A DNA stretch of 64,000 bases from Entophlyctis helioformis (taxonomy: Eukaryota; Chytridiomycota; Chytridiomycetes; Chytridiales; Chytriomycetaceae): the NCBI GenBank assembly GCA_025526915.1, contig JAHLKH010000002.1:62001-126000 (forward strand). Reading direction: 5' to 3'. Numbering within the stretch: position 1 is the first letter of the stretch; every line of letters begins with the position of its first letter. This document shows positions 37,155 to 46,805 of the stretch, one piece after another. The translations under genes were made by a program, and so were the position numbers. A model generated the notes under the pieces. It ran no database searches and had not been told where the DNA came from. It saw only the letters and a list, made by a program, of their open reading frames with translations.

Positions 37155-38992
37155 TTAGTATCTGGGTTGCTGCTGCTGCTGCTGCGGCGACGGCTGGTAC
37201 TGCGGCTGCGGCGCATAGCCGCCCTGCTGCGGCGGAGGCGGGTACGGCTGGCCATACGCGTCGTACATGGGCATCTGGGGCGGCGGCGGGCCCATCTGCT
37301 GCGGCGGGTAGCCGGCGTACGGGCCGGGCGGCGGGAGCGGCGGGCCGGGCGGGTAGTATCCGACGGGGGCGTTGGGGTCGTACGCGTCGTAGCCAGAGTA
37401 GGGGGAGCCGGCGGCCGGCGGGTACGCCGCAGGTCCTCCCATGGGGGGAGCACCCATGGGCACGGGGTAGTAGTCGGCCGGGGGTGCACCGTAGGGACCC
37501 GCAGCAGGCTGCATGGGCGGCGGCATGACCGGGTAGCCGGCGTCGCTGGCGGTGGTCGGCAGAGGCGAGTGGCGCTGGGGTGGTGGTGCAAGCTGGGCAT
37601 CCAACTGCGACGGCGATGCGGAAGACGACGCGCCGGCAGCAGGACGGCCAGAGGCGTCTGCAGAGGCAGAAGTCGATGCAACGCCGGTGGCGAGAGCAGC
37701 GGCGGCAGCAGACGACTTGATGGCGGCGGCGGTCGAGGGATCGAGAGGAGCAGGGCCCGTGGGACGGTTGCTGATAAACGGACGCGGCGCGCCGGCCTGG
37801 GAGGCGGCAATCTCCTCCTTGGTCATCAGAGTGTCGTTGCCGCCGCGCTCGGTTCTGCGCTGGAAGTGCCAGATGCTGTATGCGACGAGCATGAGCACAG
37901 CAATACCACCGAAAATGCCACCAATAATGAGGGCAGTCGAGCTGGACGTGCCAGAGGTGGCCGGTTGGGCAGACGACGTTTCGGTCGCAGCAGCCGACTC
38001 GGTTGCGGTTGTGGTGGCCGATGCAACGGTGCGCGTCGGAGAAGTGGTCGGGGCAACCGTTGAAGTGGTAGCGGCCACGGTGGACGTTGCAGCAGCAACC
38101 GTGGTAGCAGTGCCGTCACGCGCCAAGATGCGCAGCTGGCCAGTGGGCGACATGAAGCGGCCCTCGTCCGAGCAGCCGATCGGGCCACCGATGCCAAGGA
38201 ACGGGTCGCGACAATCGGCCCAGGTGGCCTCGATCTGCGCCGAGTCGATCGGGACGTAGTTGGGGGGGATCACGACATCGCAAGAGATTGTTGTTTGAGA
38301 CCTGGCGTAGGTGTCTCTGCAGAAGGTGATGCGGGGGTTGTTGCCAGGGAGCAGCTCCATTTGCCGCACGACAAGGTTCTTGGCGAAGCGCTGGCCCGTG
38401 ATGGTCAGAGTGACGGTCTGGCGCGTTCCAGCAGGCCAGTTGCCTCCGTTGCTGAACGTGAGCGAGCCTGTGCCCGCTGGTGATGTTGGTGGCGTTCGAC
38501 AGCGCGGATTAGTGTTTGTTGGCTCAAATGCGGAAGCCGGCCGCCGCCGCCGCCGCTGCCGCACACGGGTTGTGCACAGATGGGGCTGAAGCCGTCAAGG
38601 CTGGCGGTGGGTGGTGCTGGCGGCCAGGTGGGGAGCAGGGGCAGTCGTGGTGCGGCAGGACGGCAGCCATGGACAGACGGGCAATGTGCCACCCCAGTCT
38701 GGCTGGCGACGCAAGGCTTGGGCCGTGGCCAAAACCATGGTGCCGGCCGTTGCTGCGGTCGTTGCTGCGGTCGAAGCGGTTGTTGCTGCGGTTGTCCAAG
38801 CCGTCGCTGTGCACCACCACGGCTGCTCCTGCTTGAACGCCAACCACCGGCTGCGGGCATATCTGCAGCACCCGCGCAGACGAGGGCAGCACGGGCAGAC
38901 GGAAGGCGGGCGGTCGTCGACGTACCTTGGGCAGCGACCGCTGGCAGCAGGGCAGAGAGGGCAAGGGCAGCAAGGCTGGCCGCAGCGTGCAT
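37155..38992 (-). CDS. Type I membrane protein with Ser/Thr stalk and PY-rich tail
   Basis: Exon 1 encodes a signal peptide (MHAAASLAALALSALLPAVA, ending AAQ at an intron with donor GTACGT). The first exons to about 38500 are uncertain because several frames are open. The ectodomain is clear from TGSLTFSNGGNWPAGTRQTV onward and has Cys residues in ITFCRDTYARSQTTISCDVV and CRDPFLGIGGPIGCSDEG. A Thr/Ser/Ala stalk follows, then a single membrane span (TALIIGGIFGGIAVLMLVAY, about 37930-37870), and a Pro/Tyr/Gln-rich cytoplasmic tail ending QQQQQQPRY. This plan (secreted head, mucin stalk, one span, low-complexity tail) resembles fungal cell-wall sensors, but no WSC domain can be seen. Function is not assigned. 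Confidence 0.65.
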
Positions 38993-39132
38993 TTCTAACT
39001 ATTGGTGCAACTACCGCAATATTCTGGGCAACCAAAAAGCTTGAAAATTTGTGAAACAATTGGTGGCGCGTGCCCAGACAACGGCGAGTCAGAGGGGCAA
39101 GTCATCGCATGAGAGCCAGGCGTTCATTCCAC

Positions 39133-40146
39133 TCAGTAGTCGTCGTCGCTGTCGTCGCCGGCACCGGCCGCACCCTTGCCAGCATCGGCAAAGCCGTAGA
39201 TGGTGGACCGGCGTGCGTTCTTCTGCGACGTTGTCTCGGTGGGCATCGTGATGACCTTGGACCCGCTCGCAATGCGCTGCTCCAGCGCCGCCGTGGTAAA
39301 GTCGTCGCGGTCGCCGCCTGCAATGCCGTCAAAGCCAATCACTCTGCGGCCACAGCTGGGTGTCAGTCAAGAGCAGCAGACGCACGAGCCAGGTGCAGCA
39401 GACGCTGGCGCACCTGTCGACAGAGACGCCGTCTATAAACGAGATGATGCACGGCAGGATCTGGATCTTGAGACGGTCGACAAGGAACGGCGCGTCCTCG
39501 ACGTCAATCCTGACAAACCGTGTTCCGTAGTGGCGTTTGGCAAGCGCCTGTTGGGTTGCGGCCACGAGCGTGTGAGCACCAATGTGTCCAATCGCGCGGC
39601 AGTGCCCAGCAAGACACACCTCCAGGTGCCTGTCCATGATCTGGCATCGCCGAAAGTCCTTGTGGCAGAAATGCACGACGCACTTCTTCTCGGTCGACGT
39701 CGTCATGGCCAGAATCTCCTTCTCGCTGCGGATCGTGTCGTAGCGCCCGTGGTTGGACCGCTCCATCTGCTGCCGCTTGTTGAATCTGTGCGTCCGTGTC
39801 ATCTCCGCCCGTCAGCCCAGACAGCCACGCATCAGCCAGGCAAGACGCAGACATACGCAGCCTTGAGCTCCTCCATGCGCCGCTCGCGCAGGCTGGACAG
39901 CAGGTGGTCGTCGTCCTCCTCCTCAAGCTGCCGCAGAATGTCGTCCTCGTCCTCGTCGTCGCCGTCGTCGCCGTCGCCAAGGTCGTCAATGTCGTCGGTT
40001 GCGCTCTTGGCCAGCGCCCGCAGACGCTCGTGTGTGTGGACGTCGTCGCCAACATCGACGGTGTCGGGCTGCGCTGCTGCTGCTGTTGCTGCTGTTGCTG
40101 CTGTTGCTGCTGCTGCTGTGGTTGCTGCCGTCTTTGATGGCGCCAC
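39133..40146 (-). CDS. TXNDC9: Thioredoxin domain protein 9 (phosducin-like)
   Basis: TXNDC9/PLP-like proteins bind the CCT chaperonin and modulate tubulin and actin folding. The N-terminus (40146 on) is Ala/Thr-rich with a Glu/Asp-rich helix (DEDEDDILRQLEEEDDDHLL). The thioredoxin-like core reads EKEILAMTTSTEKKCVVHFC, then CQIMDRHLE, FVRIDVEDAPFLVDRLKIQI and LPCIISFIDG. The end is GFDGIAGGDRDDFTTAALEQ, close to the family's GFxDLG...DDF motif, and the tail is GAGDDSDDDY. Intron 39548-39619 (72 bp, in frame, no stop) separates DRHLE from ALAKRHYGTRF. Two other introns, near 39360-39440 and 39805-39855, are implied. The active-site Cys pair is absent, as is usual for this family. Confidence 0.85.
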
Positions 40147-40361
40147 TGGCGCTGCTGCGTCTCTGTGCGGTGCCAGGCGCTATCGTTAGACTGCCGCACT
40201 CGCTTGCCGAGCAGCCCGCCAGCCGGCCAACACGCCCGCCAACACGCACCTCTCGCTGGCAATCATTGCGAATCTGCGTTCGCCAACGACGGGCAAACAG
40301 CCATCTGAAGCCACCTTAACCCAACCTTACGCCAACAACCACCACAACAACAACGCTCACG
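40147..40361. promoter_or_regulatory. Bidirectional promoter, TXNDC9 / sepiapterin reductase
   Basis: A 215-bp gap between divergent starts. It holds a CGCCAGCCGGCCAACACGCCCGCCAACACGC direct-repeat patch near 40209-40245. No core element is recognised with confidence. Confidence 0.4.
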
Positions 40362-41620
40362 ATGCAGCGCTCGCTGTTCATCATCACGGGCGCCTCGCGT
40401 GGGTTTGGCAAGAGCATCGCACTGGCGCTGGCCGACTCGCCGCTGGTGACCGCCCAGCCCTCGGACGTGGTCATCACGGCGCGCTCGGTCGCGGACCTCA
40501 ACGACACCAAGCTGGCCGTCGAGGCGGTGCGTCCACTGCGTCCACTGCGTCGTCTGCAACCACTGCGTCGTCTGCATCCACTGCATCCACTGACCCCGCG
40601 CACCCTCCCGCCAGACGTTCAACGAGGCCGACGTCTCCACCCGCCACCAGCTGGCCATCCACACCTGCGCCGTCGACTTTCTGTCCGCCAACCTCGACAC
40701 CGTCTGCGACTTTATCGTCAGCCGCACCGTGCCGCACCCTCCCTCGGCGTACGGCGCCGTCCATCTGTTCAACAACGCGGGCTCGCTCGGCAAGCTGGCG
40801 CGCATCAGAGACCAGTCGCTGGCCGACGTGCGCCACGCCATCGAGATCAACGTCACGGCCCCCATGCTGCTCACCGCCGCCTTTCTCAGACGCTTTGGCT
40901 CAGAGTCGCAAAAGACGGTGCTTGTCAACGTGTCGTCGCTCGCCGCGTAAGTGCCCTGCATGCAGATCGACCGTCCTGCTGTCGGCCTGGCAGCAGATCG
41001 GGCCAGTCGTTGTCGCCGACTGCCTGGCTCTCGCATGTGGACCCTCGCTCACCTCCCCGCTTGGCAGCATCCAGCCGTTCGACTCGTGGGGCGTGTACTC
41101 GGCAGGCAAGGCTGCTCGCGACATGCTGCACAGAGTGATTGCCATTGAAGAGGCGAGCATCGAGACCGAAGAGACGCTGCCTGGCTTCAACGCGACGCGC
41201 AGTTCCGGCTCTGCTGCCCGCACCAGCAGCGACAACAGCCAGCCCAACAACAATGGCAGCGGTGGTGGCGGTGGCAGCAGTCCGGGCGGTATCAGCATCA
41301 CAAGCGGTGGTGCTGCAAGCCCCGGCCCTGCAAGCGCCTCGGCAGAAGAGTCTGCTCCCAAATCGGGCCGCGTGCGCGTGCTCAACTACGCTCCTGGCCC
41401 CATGGACACGGACATGCAGGCACGCATCCGAAGCGAGATGCCCGACATTCCGCTCAGACAGGTGTATGTGAGCATGCACCGTGAAGGGCGCCTCGTGGAT
41501 CCAAACGATTCGGCCAAGGTGCTCATCTCGCTGCTTGAGAGTGACGAGTACGAGAACGGCGCGCATGTGGACTTTTTTGATGTCCAGGAATTCCAATCCG
41601 CCAGTCACGTTGGCAAATAA
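40362..41620 (+). CDS. SPR: Sepiapterin reductase-like short-chain dehydrogenase
   Basis: NADPH-dependent SDR that performs the last step of tetrahydrobiopterin synthesis. The Rossmann nucleotide site is FIITGASRGFGKSIALALA, the NNAG motif is LFNNAGSLGKLARI, and the catalytic Ser is in LVNVSSLAA. The YxxxK pair is in YSAGKAARDML, and the SPR-type end is NYAPGPMDTDMQARI. Introns follow VEAV (about 40532-40610) and LAA (about 40950-41080). A Ser/Gly-rich insertion (SDNSQPNNNGSGGGGGSSPG and onward, about 41210-41360) sits between the helix after the Tyr/Lys pair and the PGP loop, longer than in animal SPR. The TAA is at 41618. SPR specificity is inferred from the NNAGSLG and YAPGPMDTDMQ signatures; another SDR function cannot be fully excluded. 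Confidence 0.82.
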
Positions 41621-41959
41621 ATCCCAGGGAGGTTGCAAGTCACCAAGGCGAGCCTTGTCGTTGTGGCAGCAGAAGGAACGAGTGAGAGCGCTGATCATGC
41701 CACAGGCTGGAGAGGTCTGCCTGGATTAGTTCAAGTCTGGATGTGCCTTTGGGGCAAGCAGATCTGTGCGCTGGCAGTTGCATTGGCCAAAATGACAGAG
41801 AATGTATTCAGACAGGCAGGCGTTGTAGTCGCTGGCAGATGCCGTGCATGCCACACGCACCATCTTGGCTGTGAAGTGTCAAGCATGCAAAATCGTTGAT
41901 TTGAGCCTGGCTGTGTAGATAATGTATATATTGTTACTGGCCGAAAATTTGACAAGGAA
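41621..41959. other. Intergenic region, no gene seen
   Basis: About 340 bp between the SPR stop and the tRNA. It becomes A/T-rich toward the tRNA (ATAATGTATATATTGTTACTGG, about 41920-41941), plausible upstream context for Pol III transcription. No ORF has coding features. Confidence 0.5.
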
Positions 41960-42032
41960 GCCTCCTTAGCTCAGCTGGGAGAGCGTTAGACTGAAGATCT
42001 AAATGTCCGGTGTTCAATCCACCGAGGGGGCA
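41960..42032 (+). tRNA. tRNA-Phe (anticodon GAA), no intron
   Basis: The 73-nt sequence folds as a standard cloverleaf. The 7-bp acceptor stem pairs GCCTCCT with AGGGGGC, including one T-G pair, and the discriminator base is A. The D arm is GCTCAGCTGGGAGAGC. The anticodon stem-loop is TTAGA-CTGAAGA-TCTAA with anticodon GAA, and the T arm is CGGTG-TTCAATC-CACCG. A and B boxes are both present. CCA is not encoded, as expected in a nuclear genome. A TTTT Pol III terminator lies at 42038-42041. Confidence 0.95.
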
Positions 42033-42037
42033 TCCTC

Positions 42038-42041
42038 TTTT
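42038..42041 (+). terminator. Pol III terminator of tRNA-Phe
   Basis: Four T residues starting 6 nt after the mature 3' end, with a second TTTT about 4 nt further. Confidence 0.7.
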
Positions 42042-42318
42042 GCTTTTGTCCGTGAGCAGCTGCACTCCTCTTTTGCCACATTCTGGCTATGTGTTCCATT
42101 TTGCGCTGCGTTGCTCTTCTCCGTGCGCTCTCTGCCCCATTTGATCCGATTCCTGGCTCAATGGTGACCGGCAGCAAGTCAATGCACCTGGAGATGTGTG
42201 TCCACTCGCCAGATGAAGCCATTACGTGTCGGACCAGCGGGATGACATAACTGAGGGATCCACGCACAGACACGACAATCACTTCTTCATTCCAACAGCC
42301 AGCCTTGCCATCCATTCA
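42042..42318. other. Intergenic region, no gene seen
   Basis: Roughly 275 bp between the tRNA and the ankyrin pseudogene stop. No coding or RNA feature was recognised. Confidence 0.5.
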
Positions 42319-43921
42319 TCAGTCGCTTGACACTTGCAGTTTCTTGATGGTCAACTCGAGCCTCTCGACGGTGGCCTGTTTGATGGCATTATCTTGTCTC
42401 GCTTGTGCAAGCAGCTCCTGTGCTTGGTCCAGCGTGAGACTGCCAAGCAAGATATCAGCAATGGCAGCAGTCTTGGCCTGGTCGAGTGCCTCGAGTTCGA
42501 CGGCGTATCCGAGATCCAACAAGTACGGCAGCATCCTGGCATTGCCAAAGATTGCTGCCCTCCTGACAACATCGCTTGATGCGCGGCCGCCTTTCGAGTG
42601 CAGGTACTTGACAACGTCCACATGTTCCGAGCTGATGGCGGCATCCACTGCGCGGGGCGTACACTCTTCGCCGCAGATCTCGTGCAACCACTTGACAATG
42701 TGAAGATGCCCAGACTCTGCAGCATAATCCATTGCCTGATGCGTGAATCCCTCTGTTCTGTTCTCGTGTAGCCACTTGACGACATGCAGATGGCCGTAGT
42801 AAGCCGAGCCATCCATCGCAGCTTTCGTGCATCCTGCCGTCGTGTTCTCGTGGAGCCACTTGACGACATGCAGATGGCCGTTGCCAGCCGCTCGGTCCAT
42901 CGCCTTTGTCGTGCATCCTGCCGTCGTGTTCTCGTGGAGCCACTTGACGACATGCAGGTGGCCGTTGCCGGCCGCGTCGTCCATGGCGCGAGTCGTGCAT
43001 CCCGTCACACCGAGATCAAACAGGTACTGCACGACATCGAGGTGTCCATTGCCGCTGCCTCTTCAACTGCTCTGTGCCAGTACTTGCTTGTCGGATCTTG
43101 CTCAGCCATCCCGTCTTGAAGAATGTTGTACTCGTCGTCGAGATGCTTGAGTAGATCGAGACATCCAAAGCGGATGGCCATGCGAGACAGTGTGATCGGA
43201 TACGTAAAGTCGACCAGATCGAACCAGCCGTGCCGCATGGGAATGAGCATCAGCCGGCGGCTGTTATAATGAGCAACGTGGAACAATATATAGTCGTTGT
43301 CGTATGCGTCGCTTCTCGCACAGGAGGGCTCGGTGTAGTCGGGAAAGCGCTTGCAGAGACGGCGTACATGGAGCGAGAGTGTGCGAGCAGCAGTCCGTTG
43401 TCCGCCGTCAGCCAAACGTCGGGCAGCAGCGCCAGATCGCCCTGCCAGTCCGTCTTGAACGCTTCGATCCACAGCTCCAGCTTGGTCGCTTCGTCGAGTG
43501 TTGCCGTGTCGCCGAGCAGGCCGCACAGGAAGCGAGTGAGCGGGCTGGCGTGCTTGAGGATCAAGGCGTGGATCTCGGCCGGCTTGCCGTCCCAGTGGCT
43601 GCGTCCGTACGCAAGGTCGCCGGCGGCTGGCGGCACCACATAGCGAGGCACACCTGGCTGTGCGGTTGCTGCTGCTGATGGCTGTCCTGGCTGTCCTGGC
43701 TCGACGGCTTGGCTGCCACTCGCTCCAACGGCCTGCTCGACCACGGCCGACTGCTCGTCGCTGGCTGCGTTGTCTGACGTTTGTGGCTGTGTCTGCATCG
43801 TCACAGCCGCTTGCTCGCTTTGTGGTTGTGAGGACAAGAACTGCTCTTGATCTGCGACGCTGAGAAGGCTCGCAGTCGCTGATGCTTGCGCTTCTACACT
43901 GGCCGCCACTGGCAGCTGCAT
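42319..43921 (-). pseudogene. Ankyrin-repeat protein, broken copy
   Basis: Close paralogue of the intact ankyrin gene at 46806-48461, but the reading frame is broken twice by single-base losses. One lies near 43363 (CGGCGTACATGG here, CGGCGGTACATGG in the paralogue). The other lies near 43053 (CCATTGCCGCTGC here against CCGTATCGCGCTGC). The conserved order is an N-terminal YVVPPAAGDLAYGRSHWDGK region, ALILKHASPLTRFLCGLLGD and ITLSRMAIRFGCLDLLKHLD. Ankyrin units of the GHLHVVKWLHEN type follow, then a KQATVERLELTIKK coiled end. It has more ankyrin units than the paralogue. Two neighbouring units at about 42840-42970 are nearly identical over 93 bp. The upstream limit is uncertain. A sequencing error at both points is the alternative to true decay. 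Confidence 0.75.
42836..42970. repeat. Tandem 93-bp ankyrin-unit duplication
   Basis: Two copies beginning CGTCGTGTTCTCGTGGAGCC, the second differing at only a few positions. Each encodes one 31-residue ankyrin unit (GHLHVVKWLHENTTAGCTTK) on the minus strand. Confidence 0.75.
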
Positions 43922-44479
43922 GCCACCAAGCGACTCTATCCATCTGAAGCAGAGTACTCTGCCAGCGAGAACAGCCCGTATGTGTCGACAGAGGGCAGTG
44001 CATAGCAAGTCTGGATTGCCATCGCCGCCACCGCCGCCATCGCTACATGATGCCATGCGATGCGATGCTTGCTGGCATGGTGGCTGGTTTCTGCACACGG
44101 ACAGCCTGCCACTTGCTCGCTTGCTCGCTTGGCGACTTGGCAAGTTGGCTGTCAGGCACCTTGGCCTGCAGTCCATGGCATGACTCGCTGAAGGCGTAAC
44201 GCCACCTTGGCAAGGTGTTGGCACTCTCTAACAACAAAGTGTGCACGTGTCCCCTGAGCCCGTTCATGGGGTCAACTTTGAGCAACTCTGCTCAGGAACG
44301 CCGGCTGCCACTGACAGGAGTCGCCCGGCGCCAGCACACCAACACCCATGTGCGTGCGCTCTGCCTGCCGTCCGCCTCATCCAATTTTGCCATTTTTGGG
44401 CATTTTACAAACAAAGGCCGTGCAATTTGCCTGCGACCCGTTCACTTGACCAAAGGCAGTGGACCATCGATGAGCACAG
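43922..44479. other. Intergenic region with possible 5' exons
   Basis: About 560 bp between the ankyrin pseudogene and the LRR gene. It should hold the promoter of the LRR gene and may hold its missing signal-peptide exon. No convincing hydrophobic leader was found in any plus frame. It also contains the eroded 5' end of the pseudogene. Confidence 0.4.
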
Positions 44480-46007
44480 ATGGGCAGCGGCGTTTCTCTT
44501 CAAAAAGCGGACGGCTCCCCCTCGCTTTCCCTCACCATCCACATCAAGCGAACCAAGGATCCCCTCGGCATCATGTCCAACCTCACGCTTCTCCAGCAAG
44601 ACTGCGCTGTTCTGCGGAACATCTGGCCAGACAAGTTTCCCACCGCCGAGAGCTGCTGCAGTGGATATGCCGGCTGCAGTGATACTCGTGTGACCTCCAT
44701 GTACGCCGCTGCTCTCCCCTTCATCACTGTGCCATGTAGCGCATCCAGCAAACTGACATCACTCCTTGGCCTGCCTCTGCTCTCCTCGCTGCGTTCCACA
44801 TCGGCATCGATCTTGTCGCCGTCGTCGTCATCGGCCCCTTGTCCACCGCACTCCTTGGCTTGGCGACGCCATCGCCCGCGACAACCAAACTCGTTCACAA
44901 CTATAGTGGCATGTTTTACGATGCTGGAAAGACGGTTGACAACTCATTCCCAAACATCGCTTCCCTGACTGGCCTGACGTCCATGTAAGCACCGCTGCCT
45001 GCAAGTCACGTTCGTCATCATTGCTAACCATTCAAGCCCTGCTTATGCCATGAACCACTCTGTACAGCGATCTTCGAAACAATGGCTACACCTCGATCGC
45101 TGACAACGTCTTTGCCAATATGACTGAACTCGTGAGGCTGTATGTGACGTGCTGGTTTCCCATTGCACTTGCTTTGCGATCGTGCTGACATGCATCTCTG
45201 TCTTGCTCTTCCCCAAACTTCAAAGTGAGGTTGAGGGCAACAAGTTTGGAGGAATCCCCATCCCATCGTCAATTAGCAACCTGCCAAATCTTCAGCGTCT
45301 GTAAGTTGCTGCGTGTGCTGGGTTTATGCCTGTTTCCAATGACCGTTATCTCTTGTTGACACGTGCACATTGCCACTTGTCTCTCGCGAATCCATCGACT
45401 TCCATTCGTGGCATGCACACATCTTCGACGTTCAATGATACTCTGCTGAAGGAACCTCTTTGGCGCTGGCGTTGGTGGTGAGATCCCTCGCAGTCTTGAG
45501 AAGCTGACCAAGCTTAGGGAATTGTAAGTCACAGACTTGCATGTTTGCGCTCGAACTGCGCAGTGACTTGCAGTGCTGACATTACTGCCGAGGACAGCTT
45601 TATCCACGGCAACACCTTCAACGGCACGATTCCATCATGGATCAGCAACTTGAAGGATCTTAGAATCTTGTGCGTCATGGTCATTTTGATCATCGCCATT
45701 CAAACGCGCGATTGACTGACATGCTCTGGCTACCATCATCTCTTGGTCTTCCTATCCTACAGTTACTTTTACAACAACGGCGACCTGACTGGCCCGCTTC
45801 CGGACTTGACCAATCCCGATTTTCAGTGCAGTGGTGCTGTTGGAACGAAGGTCTGTATCCCGGATGGACACAAGGGCAGCAACTGCGAGATCGAGACCAA
45901 GTGTGAGTTGCAATGCTGGATGTTGGCACGTGTTGTGGACCTGTGCAGCATCTAACATGCATTCATCGTTGTTGTTGAAGGCCCTGTGCCGACGACCACT
46001 ACAACCA

Positions 46008-46044
<37 letters not shown>

Positions 46045-46600
46045 TACCAAGGCTACCACGACGACAACCACCACCGTGCCTGCCAAGACTACGACCACCA
46101 CAACGACGACTGTGGCTCCCACCACCACGATTGTTCCTACTACCACGCTTGTTCCTACGACCACTACTACGATCGCGACCACAGCCAAGGCCGTCTCGAC
46201 GACCGCGTCTGCCTCCACGGCTGCGCCTGATGCCAAGACCACCACAACCGTGCCTGCTGTTCCTGCTTCGTCGACCGTGCCTGCCGCGTCTGCTGTCTCG
46301 ACCACCACGACCGCGTCTGCCGCTGTGGTCATCACGACCACCGTCCCTCCTGTCGTTGTTGTTCCTGGTGCCACGACGACCGCTGCTGCCGTGTACGGCC
46401 AGTCATCCGCCGCTCCGTCGCCCTCGCCCTCTGGCGGTGCCTCCATCTACGGCACTGGCGACCAGCCTGCTGGCGAGATCTACACCAAGCACCAACAGCC
46501 TGGCGCTGATGACGAGCCCATCCTCAGCGGTGCTGCTGCCATGGCTGCCTCGGTCGTGTCGGTCGTTGCTGCTCTGCTCGCTCCTCTTGCCCTCTTCTGA
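44480..46600 (+). CDS. LRR surface protein with Thr-rich stalk and GPI-type C-terminus
   Basis: The N-terminal capping region reads LLQQDCAVLRNIWPDKFPTA, then ESCCSGYAGCSDTRVTSM, as in extracellular plant-type LRR proteins. Successive short exons each give one LRR: NSFPNIASLTGLTSM, LRNNGYTSIADNVFANMTEL, EVEGNKFGGIPIPSSISNLP, LFGAGVGGEIPRSLEKLTKL, FIHGNTFNGTIPSWISNLKD and FYNNGDLTGPLPDLTNPDFQ. A Cys-containing cap follows (CSGAVGTKVCIPDGHKGSNC). Then comes a Thr-rich mucin-like stalk of about 130 residues from an ACG/ACC repeat. The end, GAAAMAASVVSVVAALLAPL plus ALF, is hydrophobic with no cytosolic tail, as in GPI-anchored proteins. Introns interrupt each repeat at the same Leu-containing position. 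No signal peptide is visible in the first exon, so an upstream exon may be missing. Confidence 0.72.
46004..46120. repeat. ACG/ACC trinucleotide tract coding poly-Thr
   Basis: ACGACGACG followed by ACC/ACA/ACG triplets. It encodes the Thr-rich stalk of the LRR protein on the plus strand. Confidence 0.8.
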
Positions 46601-46805
46601 TCTGCTTTGTGATGCGTCTGCAAAGCGCGATCTGTTCGTCTCCATTCTTCTCATGCTCTCATCCACCACCAACCAAGCCACACAAGATGGCACGCTCATC
46701 CACCAAGACTGCAACAACAACAACAACAGCTACTCCAAGACTGATACAACAGCCAATAAACCCCAGGTCCCCTTTTCCGCCATGCAGTACCCTTGGCTCG
46801 CCACT

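Noticed and set aside
45952..46446. Minus-strand Val-rich ORF opposite the LRR stalk
   Set aside because: Reverse reading of the Thr triplet repeat; its apparent hydrophobic protein has no family features.
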